This document shows, one piece after another, positions 1-5,429 of a DNA stretch of 8,899 nucleotides. Made by a program: the position numbers and the translations under genes. Below the pieces are notes generated by a model. It worked only from the letters and a program-made list of their open reading frames with translations. It made no database searches and was not told where the DNA came from. Position 1 is the first letter of the stretch; the number at the start of each line of letters is the position of its first letter. The DNA is taken from NCBI GenBank assembly GCA_021798135.1, contig JAJZYI010000130.1:1-8899 (forward strand). The letters run 5' to 3'. This stretch comes from Actinomycetes bacterium. Lineage in GTDB: Bacteria; Actinomycetota; Acidimicrobiia; Acidimicrobiales; UBA8190.

Positions 1-22
1 GTCGGCGCCTGCTCTGCCGGGC

Positions 23-44
23 GACCGGCGGCGCCGCGCCGGTC
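23..44. terminator. GC-rich hairpin downstream of the helicase gene
   Basis: An 8-bp perfect inverted repeat (GACCGGCG / CGCCGGTC) surrounds a 6-base loop, about 16 bases past the stop of the minus-strand helicase. There is no T-run on either strand, so it is not a classical Rho-independent terminator. Actinobacterial terminators often lack a U-tract, so a terminator is possible. Stems of this size also arise by chance at this GC content. Confidence 0.3.
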
Positions 45-59
45 CGCGGGCCGGGTCGG

Positions 60-2480
60 TCAGCCTCGGGGGGCGGCCTCGCGGCGATCCCCGTCCTCCG
101 GCGCCGCCCCGGCTGCGTGCGCGGCCCGGCCGGCCAGCGGCGGCGGCAGTGGCCGGGCATGGACCAGGGCCAGCCGCCGGGTGGGGCGGGTGAGGGCGAC
201 GTAGAGCGCGCGCAGGCCCTGGGTGGACTCCTCGGCGACCGCGGCGGGCTCGACGACCACGACGGCGTCGAACTCCAGCCCGTTGGCCAGGTCGACCGGG
301 AGCAGGCTCAGCGGGGCGCCGAGCCCGTCCCGCCGCGGGTCGCTGGCGCTCACCCCGGCGGCGTCGAGCCCGACGGCGAGGTCGCCGATGAGCGACGCCG
401 GCGCGAGGACCGCCGCCGTCCCCGGCGCCACCTCCTCCACGAGGTCCCGGGCCACCGCCACCACGGCGCCGACAAGGTCGCCGCGCCCGCCCACGCCCAC
501 CACCGCGGGCGGCACGCCGGTGCGCCGGACCGGCGTCGGGGGCACCAGGCCGGGAGCCGCCGCCGCCAGGACCGGGGCCGCGATGTCGACCACCTCGGCG
601 GGCGTGCGGTAGCTGACGGTCAGCTCCACCTGCCGGTGCGGGCGCTGGCGCGGCAGGTGGCGGATGACCTCGTCCCACCCGGCCGGCGACCACGGTCCGG
701 TCGCCTGCCCGATGTCGCCGACCACCGTGATGGAGCCGGAGATGGACCGCCGGGCCACCATGCGCAGCTCCATCGGCGAGAGGTCCTGCGCCTCGTCCAC
801 CACGATGTGGCCGTAGGCGCGCACCGCCTCGGCGTCGGCGTCGCGCTGGCGGCGCGGCCCGAGGTGGACCCGCGCCTCGTCGATGAGCGGCAGGTCCGCC
901 GCCGTCCACGGGACCTCGTGCAGCGCCGTGCTCCGGCTCCGGACGAGCGAGCGCTGCTCCTCGGGCGTGAGGGTGCCGCGGCCGGCCGCCGCCAGCAGCG
1001 CAGGGGCGCCGAACAGGTCGTGGAGCAGCTCCTCGGCGCTCAGCCGGGGCCACACGCGGTCCAGCGCGTCGGCCAGCGCCGGCACGCGCAGCAGCGACCG
1101 GCCGACCTCGGACAGGTCGCGCTGCTCCCCGGCCGCCCCGGCCGTCACCGGGACCGCCGGACCGCCGGCACCGCCGGCACCTCCGGACACGGGCGCCCCG
1201 CCGGCACCTCCGGACACGGGCGCCACCCCGGCACCTCCGGACACGGGCGCCACCCCGGCACCTCCGGACACGGGCGCCCCCCCGGCACCTCCGGACACGG
1301 GCAGGCCGCCGGGAGGTCCGCCGGGCCGGTCCCCGTCGCCGACCGGGCCCCCGACACCGGCACGGGCCCCCGGGCCGGCGAGGCCCTCCACCCGCCGTTC
1401 GTACTCGTCGGCGAGGCGACGGACGACCAGCTGCTCGACCAGCCGGCGCCTGGCGTTGTGGGTGCCCGGTCGCCGGCGCACGGCGGCGACGATCTCGGCG
1501 GTGTCCTCCGGCCTGAGCTGCAGCGTCACGGCGCCGAAGGGGACGGCCACGGGGCGACGCAGGGGACGCTGGCGGGTCCGCACCGCACGGGCGACGACCC
1601 GGGCCATGCGGGGATCGCCCTTCAACCGGGCCACGCTCGGAGCATCCTCGCCACGCACGGTGGCGGACCGGACGAGCCCGCCGACGGTCGACAGGGTGAC
1701 CCCGCTCTCCCCCAGCGACGGCAGCACCTGCTCGATGTAGCGCAGGAACAGGGGGTTGGGCCCGATCACGAGCACGCCCTGGCGCTCCAGGGGGAACCGG
1801 TGCGTGTAGAGCAGGTACGCGGCCCGGTGGAGGGCGACCGCCGTCTTGCCCGTGCCGGGTCCACCCTGGACCACGAGGACCCCGGCGAGCGGGGACCGGA
1901 TGATCTCGTCCTGCTCGCGCTGGATGGTGGCCACGATGTCGCGCATGGAGCCGGTGCGGGCGCCCTGGAGGGCGGCGAAGAGCGCACCCGGCCCGCCCAT
2001 CGGCAGCTCGCCGTCGGCCTCACCGCCGGCCGCGCCCCCGGGGACGAACCGCTCGTCCTCGATCCCGGTGATGCGCCTGCCCTGCGCGGCCAGGTGACGA
2101 CGCAGCACCAGGCCCATGGGGTCCCGGCCGGTGGCCCGGTAGAACGGCTCCGCGACGGGCGCCCGCCAGTCGACGACCAGCGGCTCCAGGCCGTCCCCGG
2201 ACACCCCCAGGCGCCCGATGTGGAACACCTCGGGCGGTCCCCCGTCGGCCTGCCGGTCGATGCGCCCGAAGCACAGGGCCTGGTCGCCGATGTCGAGCTG
2301 GTCGAGCCGGGCCAGGCTGGTGCGCACGATGACGTCGCGCTCGGCGCGGAACTGGTGCGTGCCGCCGCGCCCCTGGTCGAGCACCGACCGCAGGAGCTGC
2401 TCGGTCTCGGACCGCAGCTGCTGGAGCCGGCGGTACGCCAAGTCGACGTGCGCCTGTTCGGCCTGGAGCTCGGTGTCCAT
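60..2480 (-). CDS. helD: HelD-like UvrD/Rep-family ATPase (RNA polymerase recycling/rescue factor)
   Basis: A complete 806-residue superfamily 1 helicase-like protein. HelD proteins bind RNA polymerase and use ATP to free it from stalled or non-productive complexes; some actinobacterial members (HelR) also protect against rifampicin. Seen here: an N-terminal charged helical segment (about 1-35, likely the coiled coil that enters the polymerase secondary channel), a VVDWRAPVAEPFY block typical of HelD, Walker A GGPGTGKT (K212), Walker B VDEAQD (D562-D566), a VVGDIGQ block, SYRTPAEV, and YVALTR (760-765) from the UvrD C-terminal domain. The long gap between Walker A and Walker B matches the HelD-specific insertion in domain 1A. 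Within that gap, residues about 394-435 are a Gly/Ala/Pro/Val repeat not expected in the family and longer than usual (B. subtilis HelD is about 774 residues). The ATG follows a weak purine stretch (GAGAAGGGG, 11-base spacing) and a TATGAT -10. It is divergent from hemE. Family call is firm; the polymerase role is inferred from the family. Confidence 0.9.
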   Translation of the reverse strand: MDTELQAEQAHVDLAYRRLQQLRSETEQLLRSVLDQGRGGTHQFRAERDVIVRTSLARLDQLDIGDQALCFGRIDRQADGGPPEVFHIGRLGVSGDGLEPLVVDWRAPVAEPFYRATGRDPMGLVLRRHLAAQGRRITGIEDERFVPGGAAGGEADGELPMGGPGALFAALQGARTGSMRDIVATIQREQDEIIRSPLAGVLVVQGGPGTGKTAVALHRAAYLLYTHRFPLERQGVLVIGPNPLFLRYIEQVLPSLGESGVTLSTVGGLVRSATVRGEDAPSVARLKGDPRMARVVARAVRTRQRPLRRPVAVPFGAVTLQLRPEDTAEIVAAVRRRPGTHNARRRLVEQLVVRRLADEYERRVEGLAGPGARAGVGGPVGDGDRPGGPPGGLPVSGGAGGAPVSGGAGVAPVSGGAGVAPVSGGAGGAPVSGGAGGAGGPAVPVTAGAAGEQRDLSEVGRSLLRVPALADALDRVWPRLSAEELLHDLFGAPALLAAAGRGTLTPEEQRSLVRSRSTALHEVPWTAADLPLIDEARVHLGPRRQRDADAEAVRAYGHIVVDEAQDLSPMELRMVARRSISGSITVVGDIGQATGPWSPAGWDEVIRHLPRQRPHRQVELTVSYRTPAEVVDIAAPVLAAAAPGLVPPTPVRRTGVPPAVVGVGGRGDLVGAVVAVARDLVEEVAPGTAAVLAPASLIGDLAVGLDAAGVSASDPRRDGLGAPLSLLPVDLANGLEFDAVVVVEPAAVAEESTQGLRALYVALTRPTRRLALVHARPLPPPLAGRAAHAAGAAPEDGDRREAAPRG
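1176..1302. repeat. 27-bp tandem repeat inside helD (4.7 copies)
   Basis: Five copies of a unit beginning GGCACCTCCGGACACGGGC start at 1176, 1203, 1230, 1257 and 1284; the last is cut to 19 bp. The period is exactly 27 bp, so the helicase frame is kept. On the minus strand each unit encodes PVSGGAG followed by VA or GA. Differences between copies are confined to the few bases after the conserved core. It behaves as a coding minisatellite in the variable stretch between Walker A and Walker B. Confidence 0.9.
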
Positions 2481-2491
2481 CGCTTGCTCGG

Positions 2492-2500
2492 CCCCTTCTC
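2492..2500 (-). promoter_or_regulatory. Weak ribosome binding site of helD
   Basis: On the minus strand GAGAAGGGG lies 11 bases upstream of the ATG at 2480. The spacing is longer than ideal, so this is a weak Shine-Dalgarno candidate. Confidence 0.35.
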
Positions 2501-2523
2501 ACCCGGACGACGGTGAACCTCCG

Positions 2524-2529
2524 ATCATA
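2524..2529 (-). promoter_or_regulatory. -10 promoter element for helD
   Basis: The minus strand reads TATGAT, a near-perfect -10 hexamer and one of the few AT-rich hexamers in this region. Transcription would start near 2517, leaving a leader of about 35-40 bases before the helD ATG. No convincing -35 hexamer is visible about 17 bases upstream. Confidence 0.55.
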
Positions 2530-2586
2530 CGCGCCGGGTGCCGCGGCCGGGCCGGTGCCCGCTCCGTCCGCCGCTCCCACTGCGGA

Positions 2587-2592
2587 TAGCGT
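2587..2592 (+). promoter_or_regulatory. Candidate -10 element giving leaderless hemE mRNA
   Basis: TAGCGT fits the actinobacterial TANNNT pattern and ends 6 bases before the hemE ATG, so the predicted start point falls on the A of the start codon. No Shine-Dalgarno sequence precedes hemE. Together these suggest a leaderless transcript for the hemE-hemY-lnt operon. No -35 element is evident. Confidence 0.4.
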
Positions 2593-2598
2593 CGTCGC

Positions 2599-3747
2599 AT
2601 GCCCGCACCAGGTCAGGACGGCGGCGAGGAGCCCCGGTTCCTGCGCGCCTGCCGGGGGCTCCCCGTCGACCGGGTGCCGGTGTGGTTCATGCGCCAGGCC
2701 GGGCGGGCGCTGCCCGAGTACCGGGCCGCTCGCGGCACCGGCAGCATCCTGCAGGCCATCGCCGACCCCGCCCTGGTCGCCGAGCTCACCCTGCAGCCCG
2801 TCCGCCGGTACGGCGTCGACGCCGCCATCCTCTTCTCGGACATCGTCGTCCCGGTCGCCGCCGTCGGGTTCGGGGTCGACGTGGAGCCCGGCCGCGGGCC
2901 GGTCGTCGCCGAGCCGTTCCGCAGCGCCAGGGACCTCGACCGGCTCCGCCCGCTCGAGCCCGAGGTGGACACCCCGGCCGTCGTGGAGGCGACGCGCCTG
3001 GCGGTGGACCTGCTGCGCCCGCTCGGGGTCCCGCTCATCGGCTTCGCCGGCGCGCCGTTCACCGTGGCGAGCTACCTCGTCGAAGGCGGGCCCTCGCGCA
3101 CCTACGCCCGCACCAAGGCCCTGATGCACGGGGACCCTGCGCTGTGGGCCGCGCTGACCGACCGCCTGGCCGACCTGGCCGTGGCCTCGCTGCTGTCCCA
3201 GGTGGCGGCCGGCGCCGCTGCCGTGCAGCTCTTCGACAGCTGGGCCGGCGCCCTGTCACCGCAACAGTACGAGCGGTTCGCCCGGCCGGCGAGCGCCAAG
3301 GTGCTCGCCGCCGTGGCGGGGGCCGGCGTGCCCCGCATCCACTTCGGCGTCGGCACCGGGGAGCTGCTCCCCCAGATGGCCGCGGCGGGCGCGGACGTCG
3401 TGGGGGTCGACTGGCGGGTGCCGCTGGACGAGGCCCGCCGCCGCGTGGGGTCCGGCCGGGCGCTGCAGGGGAACCTCGATCCCGCGCTGTGCCTGGCGCC
3501 GTGGCCTGCGGTCGAGGAGGCTGCCCTCGACGTCCTCGCCCGCGGCGGCGGCACCGGCCACATCTTCAACCTCGGTCACGGCGTCCTGCCCGAGACCGAC
3601 CCGGACGTGCTGGAGCGCCTGGTCGCACTGGTGCACGACACCCCGGCCGGCACCCTCTCCCGCCCTCCGGCCGCGGGCCCGGGCGGCGGCAGCGGGCGCG
3701 ACCCGGAGGCTGGCCCGTCCGCGTGGTCCGCCGAGGGGCGCCGGTGA
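2599..3747 (+). CDS. hemE: Uroporphyrinogen decarboxylase
   Basis: Cytosolic enzyme that removes four carboxyl groups from uroporphyrinogen III to give coproporphyrinogen III, using no cofactor. The 382-residue product has the family signature PVWFMRQAGR (R32 and R36), the ILFSDI block with catalytic D81, GAPFTVASYLVEGG (Y159), FDSWAG (S214), the LQGNLDP block and NLGHG (H327). These match the substrate-binding residues known from human and bacterial UroD in order and spacing, so the active site looks intact. The last 25-30 residues are a Gly/Pro/Ser/Ala-rich tail that makes it longer than the usual 345-365. The ATG at 2599 lies just before the first conserved segment. There is no Shine-Dalgarno sequence, and a -10-like hexamer sits immediately upstream. 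The stop overlaps the GTG start of hemY (GTGA), so it is the first gene of a coupled operon. Confidence 0.97.
   Translation: MPAPGQDGGEEPRFLRACRGLPVDRVPVWFMRQAGRALPEYRAARGTGSILQAIADPALVAELTLQPVRRYGVDAAILFSDIVVPVAAVGFGVDVEPGRGPVVAEPFRSARDLDRLRPLEPEVDTPAVVEATRLAVDLLRPLGVPLIGFAGAPFTVASYLVEGGPSRTYARTKALMHGDPALWAALTDRLADLAVASLLSQVAAGAAAVQLFDSWAGALSPQQYERFARPASAKVLAAVAGAGVPRIHFGVGTGELLPQMAAAGADVVGVDWRVPLDEARRRVGSGRALQGNLDPALCLAPWPAVEEAALDVLARGGGTGHIFNLGHGVLPETDPDVLERLVALVHDTPAGTLSRPPAAGPGGGSGRDPEAGPSAWSAEGRR
3733..3738 (+). promoter_or_regulatory. Ribosome binding site supporting the GTG start of hemY
   Basis: GAGGGG lies inside the 3' end of hemE, 5 bases before GTG at 3744. Together with the 4-base GTGA overlap it favours this start over the next in-frame GTG at 3813, which would cut into the first strand of the FAD-binding fold. 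Confidence 0.55.
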
Positions 3748-5429
3748 GCCCTCCGGCGCCCGGAGCGACGCGCGCGGCCGGGCCGACGGGGGGATCGCCC
3801 GGCACGCCGCTGGTGGCCGTCGTCGGCGGCGGCATCGCCGGGTTGGCCGCGGCACGGGCGCTGGCTGCCGCCGGTGCCCGGGTGGTGGTGCTGGAGTCGG
3901 GACCGACCCTCGGCGGCAAGATCCGCTCGGCCACCGTGGGCGGCGTGCCCGTCGACGTGGGGCCGGACGCCTTCGTGGCGCGGCGGCCCGAGGCGGTGGA
4001 GCTCTGCCGGGCCGTCGGGCTGGCAGACGACCTGGTCGCGCCCGGTGCGGCGGGTGCCGCCATCTGGGCGCGCGGGCGCCTGCGACCGCTGCCCGCCGGG
4101 ATCGTGCTCGGGGTGCCGACCCGGCTGCTCCCGCTCGCCCGCTCGGGCATCCTCAGCCCCGCCGGCACGGCGCGCGCCTCGCTCGACCTGCTGGCGCGGT
4201 CCCCGGCGCCGCGGCCGGGCGGCACGGGGACCGACGGCGGCCCGGCACACGGCGGCACCGGCGACGACTCCGTCGCCGCCGTCGTCGAGCGGCACCTCGG
4301 TCGGCAGGTGGCCCGGCGGCTGGCCGACCCGCTGGTCGGTGGCATCAACGCCGGCCCCACCACGGCCATGAGCGCGGCGGCGGTGTTCCCCGCGCTCCTG
4401 CAGGCCGACCGGGCGGGCGGCAGCCTGATGCGGCGCCTGCGGCCGCCACGCGACGCACGCGACCAGGGTGCCGGCCCGGTCCTGCTGACCGTCCGGGGCG
4501 GGCTCGGCCGCGTGGTGGAGCGCCTGGCGTCCGCCCTCACCGCCGGCGGCGTCGTCATCCGCACCTCCTCGGCAGTCGAGCGCGTGGTGCCGAGGTGCGA
4601 CCGGGGCCGCTGGGCCTGGCAGGTCGACGTGCCCGGCGGGCCGGTCACCGCCCAGGGCGTGGTCCTGGCCGTGCCGGCACCGGTGGCGGCACGGCTGCTG
4701 CGGCCCGCACCGGGCACGGGTGCCGGAGCGGCCGGCCCCGAGGACAGCAGCGAGGGCGGAGGCAGCACCACGAACCTCGTGCCGGGGGGCAGCGGCAGCG
4801 GCAGCGGCACCACCACGAACCTCGTGCCGGGCGGCGGCAGCAGCGTGCCAGGCGGCCCGGAACGGGCGCAGGCGGTGGCACACGCCCTCGAGCGTCTGGC
4901 GACCTCGCTCGCAGCGGTGGAGCACGCCTCGGTGAGCGCCGTCACGTACGCGTTCGACGCCTCCGGCCCCGCTGCTCGCTGGCTGCACGCACCGGGCACC
5001 GGCTACCTGGTGCCGACCGAGCAGGGGCTGCTCGCCACCGGGGTGACCTGGCTGTCGACCAAGTGGCCCCACCTCGCCGCCGAGGGGCGGGTCCTGGTCC
5101 GGGTGTCGGCCGGCCGCTACGGCGACGACCGGGCCGGCCACCTGGACGACGGCGCGCTGGCCCGGCGCCTGCTGGCCGAGCTCCGCGCGACCGCGGGGGA
5201 CGTCGACGATCCCGTGGACACCCTGGTGACCCGATGGGCCGGCGCCTTCCCGCAGTACCGGGTGGGCCACCAGGAGTGGCTGGCTCGCGTCACCGCCCTG
5301 ACCGCTGCGATCCCCGCCCTGGGTGTGGCCGGCGCCAGCTTCGAGGGCGTGGGCATCCCCGCCTGCATCGGCTCCGGCGAGCGAGCCGCTGGCCGGGTCG
5401 CCGACGGCCTGGGCCTGGGTGACCGGTGA
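3744..5429 (+). CDS. hemY: Coproporphyrinogen III / protoporphyrinogen IX oxidase (FAD)
   Basis: FAD-dependent oxidase that takes six electrons from the porphyrinogen ring using oxygen. Actinomycetota generally use it on coproporphyrinogen III (CgoX, coproporphyrin-dependent haem route), so that substrate is the better guess; the sequence alone does not prove it. Visible features: Rossmann motif VVGGGIAGLAAA (GGGIAG 28-33), the acidic E51 that holds the FAD ribose, GGKI (57-60), DPLVGGINAG, and a C-terminal block GVGIPACIGSGERAAG that closes the FAD site. From the GTG the product is 561 residues, against the usual 450-490. The excess comes from a 22-residue leader, a short GGTGTDGG-type insert near 155-172, and a Gly/Ser/Thr insert at about 325-372 containing two TTNLVPGG copies. 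Core motifs are unbroken, so it is probably functional. It overlaps hemE by 4 bases and lnt by 1 or 4 bases. The usual actinobacterial neighbour hemQ/chdC is not next to it. Confidence 0.93.
   Translation: MSPPAPGATRAAGPTGGSPGTPLVAVVGGGIAGLAAARALAAAGARVVVLESGPTLGGKIRSATVGGVPVDVGPDAFVARRPEAVELCRAVGLADDLVAPGAAGAAIWARGRLRPLPAGIVLGVPTRLLPLARSGILSPAGTARASLDLLARSPAPRPGGTGTDGGPAHGGTGDDSVAAVVERHLGRQVARRLADPLVGGINAGPTTAMSAAAVFPALLQADRAGGSLMRRLRPPRDARDQGAGPVLLTVRGGLGRVVERLASALTAGGVVIRTSSAVERVVPRCDRGRWAWQVDVPGGPVTAQGVVLAVPAPVAARLLRPAPGTGAGAAGPEDSSEGGGSTTNLVPGGSGSGSGTTTNLVPGGGSSVPGGPERAQAVAHALERLATSLAAVEHASVSAVTYAFDASGPAARWLHAPGTGYLVPTEQGLLATGVTWLSTKWPHLAAEGRVLVRVSAGRYGDDRAGHLDDGALARRLLAELRATAGDVDDPVDTLVTRWAGAFPQYRVGHQEWLARVTALTAAIPALGVAGASFEGVGIPACIGSGERAAGRVADGLGLGDR
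4766..4831. repeat. Duplicated 21-bp motif with internal palindrome inside hemY
   Basis: A 21-bp sequence (4766-4786) recurs exactly at 4811-4831, 45 bp later and in the same frame. Its centre is the hairpin CACGA-ACC-TCGTG (4769-4781 and 4814-4826). In hemY it encodes TTNLVPG. The two copies are separated by a GGCAGC hexamer run. The block sits in an insertion not expected in this enzyme family and resembles a small dispersed palindromic repeat that entered a coding gene in frame. Confidence 0.8.

Noticed and set aside
1176..1302. CRISPR-like array
   Set aside because: Units are contiguous with no unique spacers, the period is 27 bp in frame with helD, and there are no cas genes.
117..2516. 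799-residue open frame on the plus strand opposite helD
   Set aside because: It is the complement of helD. Its Arg/Gly/His/Pro composition is typical of GC-rich shadow frames and it has no recognisable domain.
2481..2598. Possible small RNA or riboswitch in the helD-hemE gap
   Set aside because: Apart from the two -10-like elements I see no conserved fold, and the hemE transcript appears to have no leader that could hold a riboswitch.
2538..3743. Upstream extension of the hemY frame through hemE
   Set aside because: This part is an out-of-frame reading of hemE with Arg/Pro/Gly-rich composition. The true start is the GTG at 3744, which has a ribosome binding site and the usual 4-base overlap.
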